A DNA stretch of 64,000 nt from contig NZ_CP018335.1 of NCBI RefSeq assembly GCF_001902295.1, positions 1,054,001-1,118,000 on the forward strand, written 5' to 3'. This document shows positions 47,431-57,217 of this stretch, in pieces (position 1 is the stretch's first letter; every line of letters starts with the position of its first letter). A program made the position numbers and the translations under genes. The notes below the pieces were generated by a model that did not search any database, had not been told where the DNA came from, and saw nothing but the letters and a program-made list of their open reading frames with translations. This stretch comes from Clostridium kluyveri. GTDB lineage: Bacteria; Bacillota; Clostridia; Clostridiales; Clostridiaceae.

Positions 47431-47922
47431 ATGAAAAAAATATTAGTGTTAAGTGTCTTGTCTATAGTTTTGTTTATATTAGACAATGTATTAATGCCTT
47501 TTTTTGCTATAAAAACTTTTTATCCAAGTCTCCTTTTCATTTTTATAATCTGTTATTCTATTGTAAATGGAAAGTGGGAAGGATTATGGCTTGGAGTATT
47601 TGTGGGACTGTTACAGGATGTATACTTTTCTCAGGGGTTTGGAATAAATGCATTTACAAATATGATAATATGTGTCACGGCAGGAGTTGTAGGGGACAAC
47701 ATATTCAAGGAAAAAAGGCTTATTCCAGTTATTTCTTGCTTTCTATTGGCTTTATTTAAAGGTATTTTGGTATTTGCACTGTTATATCTATATGGTATAT
47801 ATGTGAATATGAGTAAAGTATTTTTTATAAGTATTTATGATATGGTATTATGTATTTTTATGTATAGACCTATATATAAGCTTTGTAATAAAGAGTACAT
47901 GCAGATTAAATGGAAGTTCTAA
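47431..47922 (+). CDS. mreD: MreD, rod-shape membrane protein
   Basis: 163 residues, highly hydrophobic with five or six membrane segments. Family pattern: FILDNVLMPFFAIKTFYPSLLFIF, then EGLWLGVFVGLLQDVYFSQGFGINAF (parts quoted), matching the GLxxGLLxDxxxxxxxG motif. Start at ATG 47431 with GGGTGATG upstream. It lies between mreC and the penicillin-binding protein, the standard order. Confidence 0.92.
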   Translation: MKKILVLSVLSIVLFILDNVLMPFFAIKTFYPSLLFIFIICYSIVNGKWEGLWLGVFVGLLQDVYFSQGFGINAFTNMIICVTAGVVGDNIFKEKRLIPVISCFLLALFKGILVFALLYLYGIYVNMSKVFFISIYDMVLCIFMYRPIYKLCNKEYMQIKWKF

Positions 47923-47961
47923 AAGTCAAAATAAGGTACTTTATAATTGGAGGCGATTTTT

Positions 47962-50652
47962 GTGAAAAATAAAAAGCATCATAATATTACAAGGTATACT
48001 ATGGTTATAGTAATTATGTCAGTTCTTTTTGTAACCATGGCTATGAGGCTTTTTTTCCTCCAGGTGGTGCAGGGTAAGGAATATAAGGAACAGTCAAATA
48101 ATAAATCTATAAGAGAGATACCTGATACTGCTCCACGAGGGGATATTTTAGACAGCAAGGGCAACAAACTGGCTAGAAGTGTTCAAGGGTATGTACTTGT
48201 ATACAACCAGCCTGACGAAGACGAAGATACAGATGAGAGTAATAACACATTTTTTACTACTATGGACAAAGTGTTTAAAATATTGGACGAAAATAAAGTA
48301 AATCAGCAGGATGACTTTGAACTTAAGGTAAGTCCCTTTAGGTTTGAATTTAGAAGTGATGATGAGAATACCCGAAATGCCTTAGAGATAAAATTCAAAA
48401 GAGACAGAGGATTAAATGAGGTCATAGAGAAAAAAATTAAAAGTAAAAATGAAGACATTTCAGATGATGATTTAAAAAATCAGGTTAATAAAGAACTTTT
48501 AAAAATATCTGCAGAGGATACTTTTAAGACACTTCTAAAAGAATATGAAATTCCAAGTGGATATTCCACAGAAGAACAAAGAAGATTTATGATTATAAGA
48601 GATACTTTAAAAATGCAGAGTTTTTCGGGTTATAAGCCCGTAACAATAGCAAGTAATATAAGTAAAGATACTGCTTTTAAATTTTTACAGATGTTAAATG
48701 AGCTTCCTAATATAGATGTAAGTACTCAACCTATAAGATCCTATCCAAATGGAGAGCTTGGCTCTGCCTTTTTAGGATACATATCAAAAATAGCCTCTAA
48801 TTATGACAAATATAAAGACAAGGGTTATGATATAAGCAGTGATTATGTAGGTCAAGCGGGAATTGAGGCAGCTTTTGAGGACAGATTAAAAGGTTCAAAA
48901 GGCGGCAGGATAGTAAAACTCAATAAAGATGGCAGAGTAATTGAGGAACTGGGCAGCAGGGATTCCTATCCTGGGCAAACTGTACAGCTTACCATAGACA
49001 AGGATGTGCAGGCTGCAGCAGAAAAGGCACTGGATGAGAGAATGGCAGAATTAAGACAGAATCCCTATGGCCAAAGGAGATCAGATACCACCAATGCAAC
49101 TAGAGGGGCAGCGGTGGTGATTAATGTGAATACAGGAGCCATAATAGCACTGGCTAGTAGGCCGGGATATGATCCAAATGACTTTGCAACTCCTGGAAAA
49201 CTTTCAACAGAAGCATATAACCAATATTTTAATCCTGATTTAGAGGAATTTGGAAGAGAATATATAAGGGCAAGAAATATTACCTCCAATTATCCTGGGA
49301 AAACTGAGGATGAAGTGTTAGATATACTTTTTCCTATTGATAAAAGCATAAAAAATAATACTACCATAAGGCAGGATGTATATGATATATATGCAAAACC
49401 TTTTTATAATTATGCTACTCAGTCTCTGATACCGCCAGGTTCTACCTTTAAGCCTATGACTGCCATTGCGGGACTGGAAAGCGGCGTTATAACACCTGAT
49501 TTCAGTTATTACGACAATGGTACTTATAATCAGGGGGGGAGACTTGTAAAATTTGAATTGGATGGAGCTAATGGGCTAGTTAGCCTTACAAGTGCCATAC
49601 AAAAATCCAGTAACCCTTATTTCATGGAAGTGGCAAGGCTTTTTAGAAATGCTTTTGGTGATGACACCCTAGCTAAATATGCCTGGAAATTTGGACTTGG
49701 AGTACCAACAGGCAGCGAAGAAAAACCTGCTACAGGCATAGAAATTCCGGAAAAATTTGGACAGGTATATAATACTAAGTCTAATGAAAATACCTATGCC
49801 AATACCTACCTTTGGAAAATTATGTCCTTACTTAAAAGTGGGGTAGATGACAAGGGGAACAGTATAGTTAAGATAGATTTATACGATAATGATAATGACT
49901 CTACTAAAGTTGAATCATTGAAAAAGGAAATAAAAACCTTAATACAAAGTTCTATAAAAGGTGGAAGCAGTTCTTTTGATAAAGATAAATATAAAGAAGT
50001 ATTTTCAGAATTGATCCAGGAAGATCCAAATAACAAAAAAAATATCAGTGATAAAGAAATGAATAGTTTAATTGAGGCTATATATTACACAGCTGTTTCA
50101 GATGCCAATGCTCAGCTTAATGTACCGGCTAATGTAGAAAATGCTGCTATAGGTCAGGGATTAAATCAGTTTACTCCTCTTCAGATGGCAGATTATATTG
50201 CAACCCTTGCAAATGGAGGAACCAGATATAAGCTTCACCTGGTAGACAAATTTTTGGATTCCGATGGTAATGTTATTGAACAGGTGAAACCAGAGGTTCT
50301 TGAAAAGACGGAGGTTAAGGCCGAAAATATAGAGGCGGTTAAAGCGGGAATGGAGGCAGTTAATGAAAAAGGTACTGCAGCCCAGGCTTTTGCAGATTTC
50401 CCTATAAAAACTGCAGGAAAAACAGGTACTGCAACCATAGGAAGCCAGGAACAGCAGACCCAAATTGGAAGAACGGATTATGCAGAGTATGTAGGTTATG
50501 CACCAATGGATAATCCTGAAATAGCTGTGTGTGTAGTGGTATTTGACGGAGGTATGGGGGCTGGTTCTGCTTATATAGCCAGAGATATCTATTCTGCATA
50601 TTTTAATTTAAATCAAGGAAATAGTGAAGAAAATTCAGGTGCTGGTGAATAA
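47962..50652 (+). CDS. mrdA: Penicillin-binding protein 2 (MrdA-type transpeptidase)
   Basis: Class B penicillin-binding protein for elongation, 896 residues. One N-terminal membrane anchor (residues about 12-34), a dimerisation domain, and the transpeptidase domain with SxxK PPGSTFKP (near residue 495), SxN SSNPYF (near 552) and KTG GKTGTA (near 819). It is longer than usual (about 600-700), due to insertions around residues 90-230 and about 630-715. GTG start at 47962 with GGAGG 8 bases upstream. Works with RodA, encoded after min. Confidence 0.93.
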   Translation: MKNKKHHNITRYTMVIVIMSVLFVTMAMRLFFLQVVQGKEYKEQSNNKSIREIPDTAPRGDILDSKGNKLARSVQGYVLVYNQPDEDEDTDESNNTFFTTMDKVFKILDENKVNQQDDFELKVSPFRFEFRSDDENTRNALEIKFKRDRGLNEVIEKKIKSKNEDISDDDLKNQVNKELLKISAEDTFKTLLKEYEIPSGYSTEEQRRFMIIRDTLKMQSFSGYKPVTIASNISKDTAFKFLQMLNELPNIDVSTQPIRSYPNGELGSAFLGYISKIASNYDKYKDKGYDISSDYVGQAGIEAAFEDRLKGSKGGRIVKLNKDGRVIEELGSRDSYPGQTVQLTIDKDVQAAAEKALDERMAELRQNPYGQRRSDTTNATRGAAVVINVNTGAIIALASRPGYDPNDFATPGKLSTEAYNQYFNPDLEEFGREYIRARNITSNYPGKTEDEVLDILFPIDKSIKNNTTIRQDVYDIYAKPFYNYATQSLIPPGSTFKPMTAIAGLESGVITPDFSYYDNGTYNQGGRLVKFELDGANGLVSLTSAIQKSSNPYFMEVARLFRNAFGDDTLAKYAWKFGLGVPTGSEEKPATGIEIPEKFGQVYNTKSNENTYANTYLWKIMSLLKSGVDDKGNSIVKIDLYDNDNDSTKVESLKKEIKTLIQSSIKGGSSSFDKDKYKEVFSELIQEDPNNKKNISDKEMNSLIEAIYYTAVSDANAQLNVPANVENAAIGQGLNQFTPLQMADYIATLANGGTRYKLHLVDKFLDSDGNVIEQVKPEVLEKTEVKAENIEAVKAGMEAVNEKGTAAQAFADFPIKTAGKTGTATIGSQEQQTQIGRTDYAEYVGYAPMDNPEIAVCVVVFDGGMGAGSAYIARDIYSAYFNLNQGNSEENSGAGE

Positions 50653-50875
50653 CAGTATATGAATTTGCGAATAGGTTACTCTATTTGCAAATTTATATAT
50701 GATAATTAATGTAGTATTATGTATTTAAATAAAAGTTAGCTCAGGTAAGATATTTTCAAAAATACGAAGAAATTTAAGGATACAAGAATTTTTGATAAAT
50801 AAAGTTAAAATATAGGGAGGATTTATGTGAATAATGTTGAAATATTATTATGAGGTAACTTATGGAGGCTAATTT

Positions 50876-51505
50876 ATGATAGATAATAATATATTAGTTA
50901 AGGGTAATAAAGAGGGCATAAATATAGTTATAAATATAAATAAATTTAAAGATTTTGAAGAAATGCTGGAAGCCTTAGTAAAAAGACTTTCAGTAGGCAA
51001 GATGTTTTATAAGGGATGTAATTTGAAAATAATTACAGACTTAAAAAATATAAATGAAAAACAATCTATAAAATTGAAACAGGTGTTATTTGAAAAATTT
51101 TTGATAAAGGATTGTATATTTCAAGACAGCAATGAAAAACCTAGTAAAATATTTTCTGGTATTTATGAGGGTAGAACTAAATTCTTGAGAAAAACAATAA
51201 GAGGAGGACAGGTTGTAAATTATCCTGGCAATATAGTTATAATAGGGGATGTAAATGCTGGCTCAGAAATATATGTAGGGGGTAATATAATAGTATTTGG
51301 AACCCTAAGAGGATATGCTCATGCGGGTTTTGGAGGAAATTCCAAAGCAATAGTTGCTGCAATTTCCTTGGAGCCAGAAATGCTTCAAATTGCTGATTTA
51401 GTGACTAGATCTCCAGATAACATGAAACCCCAATATCCAGAGGTAGCTAAAGTTAGAGGAAATATAATAATAGTAGAACCATATTTGCCTAATAAGTTTA
51501 TTTAA
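50876..51505 (+). CDS. minC: MinC, septum site-determining protein
   Basis: 209 residues. The N-terminal FtsZ-inhibiting domain is divergent; the C-terminal right-handed beta-helix is clear from about residue 105 (RTKFLRKTIRGGQVVNYPGNIVIIGDVNAGSEI and GNIIVFGTLRGYAHAG, parts quoted). It stops FtsZ assembly away from midcell, together with MinD. TGGAGGC precedes the ATG. First gene of minCDE. Confidence 0.93.
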   Translation: MIDNNILVKGNKEGINIVININKFKDFEEMLEALVKRLSVGKMFYKGCNLKIITDLKNINEKQSIKLKQVLFEKFLIKDCIFQDSNEKPSKIFSGIYEGRTKFLRKTIRGGQVVNYPGNIVIIGDVNAGSEIYVGGNIIVFGTLRGYAHAGFGGNSKAIVAAISLEPEMLQIADLVTRSPDNMKPQYPEVAKVRGNIIIVEPYLPNKFI

Positions 51506-51519
51506 GGGAGGTAGTGTAA

Positions 51520-52317
51520 ATGGGAGAAGCAATTGTAGTAACATCAGGCAAGGGAGGAGTTGGAAAAACTACTACTACGGCTAATATAGGTACAGGATTA
51601 GCTGCTTTAAATAAAAATGTAGTGGTAGTAGATGGGGATACTGGACTTAGAAATCTAGATATTCTTATGGGGCTTGAAAATAGGATTGTATTTACTTTGC
51701 TAGATGTACTAGAAAATAAATGCAGACTTAAACAGGCTCTTATAAAAGATAAGAGATTACCTAATCTATATCTTTTACCTACGGCACAGACTAGAGATAA
51801 GGAAGATATAAGTGCAGAACAGATGATGAATTTAGTGAATGAACTAAAAGCCAGTTATGATTATGTAATAATAGATTGTCCAGCAGGAATTGAACAGGGA
51901 TTTGAAAATGCCGTAGCAGGTGCAGATAGAGCATTGATAGTAGTAAATCCTGAGGTTACTTCTGTTAGGGATTCTGATAGGGTTATTGGTAAACTGGATG
52001 CTAAAGGTCTTGAAAATCACCAGCTTATAATAAATAGAATAAATTATAAGATGACTAAAAGTGGAGATATGTTAGATGTTAATGACATATTAGATAGTTT
52101 AGCTATAGAACTTATAGGGGTAGTACCAGATGACAGAACTATAACTGTTTCAACTAATAAAGGAGAACCAATAGTATTAGATAAAAGTGCTATCTCAGGT
52201 CAGGCTTTTAGAAATATAGCAAGAAGAATAATAGGGGAAGAGGTGCCTCTTATAGATTTAAGCAGTGAGCAAGAAGGATTATTTTCATCCATAAAAAAAA
52301 TATTTGGTATTAAATAA
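51520..52317 (+). CDS. minD: MinD, septum site-determining ATPase
   Basis: 265 residues, ParA/MinD-type ATPase. Deviant Walker A GKGGVGKTT (residues 9-17), switch DGDTGLRNLD, Walker B YVIIDCPAGIEQGF, and a C-terminal amphipathic membrane helix (GLFSSIKKIFGIK). It recruits MinC to membrane. 14 bp after minC. Confidence 0.97.
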   Translation: MGEAIVVTSGKGGVGKTTTTANIGTGLAALNKNVVVVDGDTGLRNLDILMGLENRIVFTLLDVLENKCRLKQALIKDKRLPNLYLLPTAQTRDKEDISAEQMMNLVNELKASYDYVIIDCPAGIEQGFENAVAGADRALIVVNPEVTSVRDSDRVIGKLDAKGLENHQLIINRINYKMTKSGDMLDVNDILDSLAIELIGVVPDDRTITVSTNKGEPIVLDKSAISGQAFRNIARRIIGEEVPLIDLSSEQEGLFSSIKKIFGIK

Positions 52318-52330
52318 GGAGTGTAGGGAA

Positions 52331-52597
52331 ATGGATTTATTTAGGGCGTTTTCCAAGCCATCTTCCAAGGATATAGCTAAAGAAAGATTGAGGTTAATAC
52401 TTATAAATGACAGATGCAGTATGCCTCAGGAAGTATTAGAAGATATAAAGGAAGATATACTTAAAGTACTTTCGAAATATATGGAAATAAACTACGCTGA
52501 AATAGATGTTAGAATGACGATTACTGAGAAAGTCGAGGAAGATCCAGTAGCACTTGTTGCCAATATACCTGTAAAAAAAGTTAAGTATAATAAATAG
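52331..52597 (+). CDS. minE: MinE, topological specificity factor
   Basis: 88 residues from the ATG at 52331, with GGAG 9-10 bases upstream; the in-frame start at 52304 overlaps minD. Family features: MDLFRAFSK membrane-targeting start, AKERLRLILINDRC anti-MinCD segment, and LSKYMEINYAEIDVRM dimer region. It stimulates MinD ATPase, so this organism has an oscillating Min system rather than the Bacillus DivIVA type alone. Confidence 0.94.
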   Translation: MDLFRAFSKPSSKDIAKERLRLILINDRCSMPQEVLEDIKEDILKVLSKYMEINYAEIDVRMTITEKVEEDPVALVANIPVKKVKYNK

Positions 52598-52615
52598 CTG
52601 TGTATTATACATGGC

Positions 52616-52639
52616 TTTTTTACTTTGCTGTGGTATAAT
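52616..52639 (+). promoter_or_regulatory. Candidate extended -10 promoter for rodA
   Basis: TGGTATAAT at 52631-52639 is an extended -10 element, about 28 bp before the rodA start. No convincing -35 box. A weak hairpin with a T run at 52595-52622 precedes it and may end minCDE transcripts. Confidence 0.4.
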
Positions 52640-52666
52640 CATTATAGTTATATTGGAGGGATATAG

Positions 52667-53791
52667 ATGTTGTTTGAAAAACTTACTATTAGTAAAAGAT
52701 TCTTGAGAGAGCTTGATTTTCCTATGCTTATTACAGTATTGATTATATGTGTATTTGGAAGTTTAAATATATATAGTGCTTCCCATCTAAGTTATGGAAA
52801 TCAATTTTTAAAGTCTCAGATTATTTGGATAATTATGGGGTTTGTATTAATCTATTCTATACTTTTAATAGATTATTCCTTAATAAAGAGTTATGCTGCT
52901 ATAATATACTGGTTTGGAGTATTTTTACTTGTTATAAACTGTATTCCTATGTTTCAATATACGGTAAATGGAGCTTCTTCATGGATTAAAATTGGAAGGT
53001 TTACTATGCAGCCTTCTGAATTTGCCAAAGTAGGAATTATACTGATGCTGGCAAAAGAATTAGATGACATGGAAGGAAATATCAATAACTTAAAAAATTT
53101 TTTAAAACTTACAATGTATGCGGCTATCCCTATGGCTTTAATTGTAAGTCAGCCTGATATGGGAATGACTATGGTTTGTTTTTTTACTGTACTTGGGATA
53201 TATTTTGTAGCAGGTTTAGATTTAAAGGTAATAATTGGGGGCATATTGGGTGTGGCATTAGTAATAGCTATAGCCTGGAAGTTTACACTTATACCATATT
53301 ATCAAAGAATGAGGATTATATCCCTATTTAATGCAGATAAATATCAATTAAGTTTTACACTTCAGCTTACCCAATCAAAGATAGGAATTGGATCCGGTGG
53401 AATATTTGGAAAAGGTTTCTTAAAGGGAACTCAAATATCAGGAGAATATATTCCAGAAACTCATACGGATTTTATTTTTTCTGTAGTTGGAGAGGAGTGG
53501 GGGCTTGTAGGAGCACTTTCACTAATAGCATTTTATGGAGTTGTAATATATCGTTCTATAAATATAGCCAGAGAGTCTAAAGATATATTTGGTTCCATGG
53601 TGTGCGTAGGCATTGTATCTTCTATGCTATTTTCTATTTTTCAAAATGTGGGCATGACCATAGGTTTATTACCTATAACAGGTATTACATTACCTTTTAT
53701 GAGTTATGGAGGAAGTTCTATTTTAACAGCGTTTATAAGTATAGCTCTTATTTTAAATATAGGTATGAGAAGAAAGAAAATTAATTTTTAA
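52667..53791 (+). CDS. rodA: RodA, SEDS peptidoglycan polymerase
   Basis: 374 residues, about ten membrane segments. SEDS family landmarks: SWIKIGRFTMQPSEFAK (catalytic-loop region), the extracellular loop with GIGSGGIFGKGFLKGTQ and ETHTDFIFSVVGEEWGL, and the final GITLPFMSYGGSS. It polymerises glycan strands with PBP2. ATG start with TTGGAGGG upstream. Assigned RodA rather than FtsW due to linkage with mre and pbp2. Confidence 0.93.
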   Translation: MLFEKLTISKRFLRELDFPMLITVLIICVFGSLNIYSASHLSYGNQFLKSQIIWIIMGFVLIYSILLIDYSLIKSYAAIIYWFGVFLLVINCIPMFQYTVNGASSWIKIGRFTMQPSEFAKVGIILMLAKELDDMEGNINNLKNFLKLTMYAAIPMALIVSQPDMGMTMVCFFTVLGIYFVAGLDLKVIIGGILGVALVIAIAWKFTLIPYYQRMRIISLFNADKYQLSFTLQLTQSKIGIGSGGIFGKGFLKGTQISGEYIPETHTDFIFSVVGEEWGLVGALSLIAFYGVVIYRSINIARESKDIFGSMVCVGIVSSMLFSIFQNVGMTIGLLPITGITLPFMSYGGSSILTAFISIALILNIGMRRKKINF

Positions 53792-53842
53792 AGTATGTGA
53801 AAATAAGTAATAATCAAAATATGATAAATATATATTTTAAAG

Positions 53843-53894
53843 AGACTTTATAAAATTTTTATTTTTTAATTTAATTTTATAAAGTCTTTTTAAA
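53843..53894. terminator. Terminator after rodA
   Basis: AGACTTTATAAAAT and ATTTTATAAAGTCT are perfectly complementary, separated by 17 AT-rich bases and followed by TTTTT. It may work in both directions. Confidence 0.72.
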
Positions 53895-53990
53895 GTAGTA
53901 TGCTTGGGCCAACCGTCCCAAATTCTAGTCATAAATAGTGATACCCTTAAATATATATTAAGTAGCATGTTATTTAAAAAGGAGGATGCT

Positions 53991-54356
53991 GTGGGATATT
54001 ATGATTCAGAATATGAAAAATATTATGGCTCATTAAGGAGAAAACTCAATTATTCACCTTATTATGGAGGAAGAACATATAATAAAGAAAACTATTGTAA
54101 TAAAAAAGGGAACTATTTAGTTAAAAGAATTATAAGAGAGCTGATAGGAGTGTTGATATTATTTATATTCATTATATTATGTAAAGTAACTTCAAATCCT
54201 CAGGCTAAAAGTGTATATAATTATTCTAAGAGCATAATAAATCAAAACTATAATTATAGTAAGTTAAAAACTCAATTAAATAGTATCAATATAAATTATG
54301 TTGAAGATAAAATAAAAAATACAGTTAAGGAACTCAGGGTTAATGGGGAAAAATAA
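53991..54356 (+). CDS. Small single-pass membrane protein at the SpoIVFA position
   Basis: 121 residues from GTG 53991, chosen because AAAAAGGAGG lies five bases upstream. An N-terminal Tyr-rich cytosolic part (GYYDSEYEKYYGSLRRKLNYSPYYGG in part) precedes one membrane segment (LIGVLILFIFIILC, residues about 50-64) and a short polar outer tail. It sits directly before the SpoIVFB-like protease, where spoIVFA normally lies, but has no LytM/M23 domain. It may be a reduced SpoIVFA-like partner; otherwise unrecognised. Confidence 0.6.
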   Translation: MGYYDSEYEKYYGSLRRKLNYSPYYGGRTYNKENYCNKKGNYLVKRIIRELIGVLILFIFIILCKVTSNPQAKSVYNYSKSIINQNYNYSKLKTQLNSININYVEDKIKNTVKELRVNGEK

Positions 54357-54374
54357 ATTTTAAGAGGTATTTTT

Positions 54375-55220
54375 GTGATTAAAATAAATAAATACTTTAT
54401 TCCCTATATAATACTTTTGATTGTAGTAGGTTATAGAGGGCAGATTATTTATACAGCTATAGTAGTTTTTTTTCATGAAATTATTCATTATTTATTTTCT
54501 AGATATTATAAGTTTTCTGGATTTGGCATAGAATTCATAGCAGTGGGAGCTGTTATAAAACTTAAAGATTTAGATGAAGCATTTCCAAAAGAGGATTTAA
54601 TAATTTCGATTTCTGGTCCCATATTTAATTTGATTTTCAGTGGACTTTTTTATTTTATGTATAAAATTTTATATTATAATTTTTGTTATGTGTTCTTTTC
54701 TATAAATTTAGCCATAGGATTGTTCAATCTAATACCTGCATTTCCTTTAGATGGAGGAAGAATACTAAGAAGTATTCTAAACCTTAAACTACCATATAGA
54801 ATGGCAAATAAGATTACCATAGTAATAAGCATAATTATTGGAATAATGCTTATGTTAGTCTATGTATTCCTATTTTTAAATGGACATAGTAATTTCACAA
54901 TTGGAATAATAGCTACATTTATAGTGACTACATCCTTGAAAGAAAATGAAAGGACATCTTATATAATTATGGGAGACATTATTAAAAAGAAATATAAATT
55001 TATAAAGAGAGGATATATTGAAAATAGAAATTTATCTATATATTATAAACAAAATCTTCTTACAGCTATGGGATTGTTTGATAAAGGTAAATATAACATG
55101 TTTACAGTACTAGACGATGAAATGAATGTGATGGATTTGATATATGAAGAGGAAATAATTGATGCTTTAAAATTATATGGAAATATAACCATAGAAGAGT
55201 TTATGAAGTTGAATGGATAA
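54375..55220 (+). CDS. spoIVFB: SpoIVFB-like M50 site-2 protease
   Basis: 281 residues, membrane metalloprotease. Zinc motif HEIIH (near residue 34) within the first segments, and the third ligand in NLIPAFPLDGGRI (near 117). C-terminal part resembles a degenerate CBS domain (KGKYNMFTVLDDEMNVMDLI). In Bacillus this enzyme activates SigK by cutting pro-SigK. GTG start at 54375 with AGAGGT upstream, 18 bp after the small membrane gene. Confidence 0.88.
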   Translation: MIKINKYFIPYIILLIVVGYRGQIIYTAIVVFFHEIIHYLFSRYYKFSGFGIEFIAVGAVIKLKDLDEAFPKEDLIISISGPIFNLIFSGLFYFMYKILYYNFCYVFFSINLAIGLFNLIPAFPLDGGRILRSILNLKLPYRMANKITIVISIIIGIMLMLVYVFLFLNGHSNFTIGIIATFIVTTSLKENERTSYIIMGDIIKKKYKFIKRGYIENRNLSIYYKQNLLTAMGLFDKGKYNMFTVLDDEMNVMDLIYEEEIIDALKLYGNITIEEFMKLNG

Positions 55221-55256
55221 AGTACAGCATGCTTTTTTTGCATCTGTACTTTTTTG
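55221..55256 (+). terminator. Terminator after the SpoIVFB-like gene
   Basis: AAGTACAGCATGC and GCATCTGTACTT pair (one bulge) around a T-rich loop, followed by TTTTT. Confidence 0.75.
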
Positions 55257-55363
55257 CAAATTAAGTAAATTTATAGATGATAATATATCACTATTTTTTT
55301 GCATTTTAAATTGTTTAGGGGTATGCTAAAATATAATGATGAATACCTAAGAGGAGGATTTTG

Positions 55364-57217
55364 ATGAATAGAATTTCTGATGATATATTATTTAAGGTAG
55401 AAAAACCTGGCCGTTATATTGGAGGTGAAATGAATTCTTACATAAAAGATAAAGAAAAAATAGATATTCGTTATGCATTTTGTTTTCCGGATGTGTATGA
55501 AGTGGGTATGTCACATTTAGGTATGAAAATATTATATTACATATTGAATGAAAGAAAAGATACTTATTGTGAAAGGGTATTTGCACCCTGGCCGGATATG
55601 GAAGAACTTATGAGAAAAAATGGTATATTATTATATGGACTAGAAAGCAAAGAAGCAATACGTGATTTTGATTTTATAGGATTTACTCTGCAGTATGAGA
55701 TGAGTTATACTAATATTTTGAATATGTTAAATTTGACAGGATTGCCTGTTAGAGCTTCCGAAAGAGGAGAAGATATGCCTATAATTATGTGTGGGGGACC
55801 CTGTGCATATAATCCTGAACCACTATGGGATATAGCTGATTTGTTTTCTATAGGAGAAGGAGAAGAACAAATAAATGAAGTTATGGATTTGTACAAAATT
55901 TATAAGGGGAATAAGAAGGAATTTTTGAGAAATGTGTGCCATATAGAAGGAATATATGTACCTTCTCTTTATGAAGTATATTATAATGATGATGATACTA
56001 TTAAAGAATTTAAACCTATTTATGAAGATGTACCTAAAAAAATTACTAAAAGAATAATTAAAAATTTTAATGATGTAGTTTATCCTGATAAACTTATAGT
56101 GCCTTATACAGATATAGTACATGATAGGATAATACTTGAAACCTTTAGAGGATGTACAAGAGGATGTAGGTTTTGTCAGGCAGGCATAATATATAGGCCT
56201 GTAAGGGAGAAAAGTACATCAAAATTACTAGAACAGGTGGATAAATTAATAAAAAATACTGGTTATTCGGAAGTGTCATTAACTTCATTAAGCATATGTG
56301 ATTATTCTGATTTGAAAAATTTAGTTTATAATTTTATTGAAAAATATGAAAAGGAAAAGGTGGGAGTATCTCTTCCTTCTCTTAGAATAGATTCTTTCTC
56401 TGTGGAACTTATAAATGAAATCCAAAAAGTAAGAAAAACTGGACTAACTTTTGCACCAGAAGCGGGCAGTCAGAGAATGAGAGATGTAATAAACAAAGGC
56501 GTTACAGAAGAGGATTTAATGAATTCTGTAAAAAATGCATTTTTATCGGGATGGTCTACTATAAAATTGTATTTTATGATAGGGCTTCCTTATGAGACTG
56601 TAGAAGATGTAAAGGGTATAGCAGAATTATCTCAAAAAGTGGTAGATCAGTATTTTGGAATTCCCAAAAATATAAGGAAAAAAGGGCTTAAGGTAACAGT
56701 TAGTACATCCATATTTGTACCTAAACCTTTTACAGCTTTTCAATGGTCAGCTCAAGCTGAAATGAAGGGAATAAGGGAAAAAATTAAAGTTTTAAGATCT
56801 TCTATAAAAAGCAAAAACATAGTGTATAATTGGCATGAAACACCAGTGAGTTACCTAGAGGCTGCTTTTGCCAGAGGAGATAGAAAAATGTGTGATGTAT
56901 TAGTTAAGGCCTATGAAAAAGGAGCTAAATTCGATGGATGGTCGGAATATTTTAATTTTGAATTGTGGATGGAAGCTTTTCTGGAATGTAAAGTGAATTC
57001 AGATTTTTATATCTACAGAAATAGAAATTATGATGAAATACTTCCCTGGGATTTTATAGACGTAGGAGTGGATAAGGAATTTTTAATAAAAGAAAATGAA
57101 AAAGCTAAAAAAGCTTTGGTAACTCCTGATTGTAGAAGGGGATGCAAAAATTGCGGGGTGAATGTTAACTTAGGAGGTAAATGCTTTGAAGGAGCAGTAT
57201 TTAATAAAATTCAGTAA
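55364..57217 (+). CDS. B12-binding-like radical SAM protein (TIGR03960 type)
   Basis: 617 residues. The N-terminal part (residues about 25-200) has a cobalamin-binding-like fold (CFPDVYEVGMSHLGMKIL). The radical SAM cluster is GCTRGCRFCQAG near residue 267 (CxxxCxxC). C-terminal Cys-rich end CRRGCKNCGVN. The conserved partner is the DUF2344 protein encoded next, which overlaps by 32 bp. Substrate is not known; linkage with rng and rplU suggests RNA or ribosome modification. ATG at 55364 follows GAGGAGG. Confidence 0.88.
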   Translation: MNRISDDILFKVEKPGRYIGGEMNSYIKDKEKIDIRYAFCFPDVYEVGMSHLGMKILYYILNERKDTYCERVFAPWPDMEELMRKNGILLYGLESKEAIRDFDFIGFTLQYEMSYTNILNMLNLTGLPVRASERGEDMPIIMCGGPCAYNPEPLWDIADLFSIGEGEEQINEVMDLYKIYKGNKKEFLRNVCHIEGIYVPSLYEVYYNDDDTIKEFKPIYEDVPKKITKRIIKNFNDVVYPDKLIVPYTDIVHDRIILETFRGCTRGCRFCQAGIIYRPVREKSTSKLLEQVDKLIKNTGYSEVSLTSLSICDYSDLKNLVYNFIEKYEKEKVGVSLPSLRIDSFSVELINEIQKVRKTGLTFAPEAGSQRMRDVINKGVTEEDLMNSVKNAFLSGWSTIKLYFMIGLPYETVEDVKGIAELSQKVVDQYFGIPKNIRKKGLKVTVSTSIFVPKPFTAFQWSAQAEMKGIREKIKVLRSSIKSKNIVYNWHETPVSYLEAAFARGDRKMCDVLVKAYEKGAKFDGWSEYFNFELWMEAFLECKVNSDFYIYRNRNYDEILPWDFIDVGVDKEFLIKENEKAKKALVTPDCRRGCKNCGVNVNLGGKCFEGAVFNKIQ

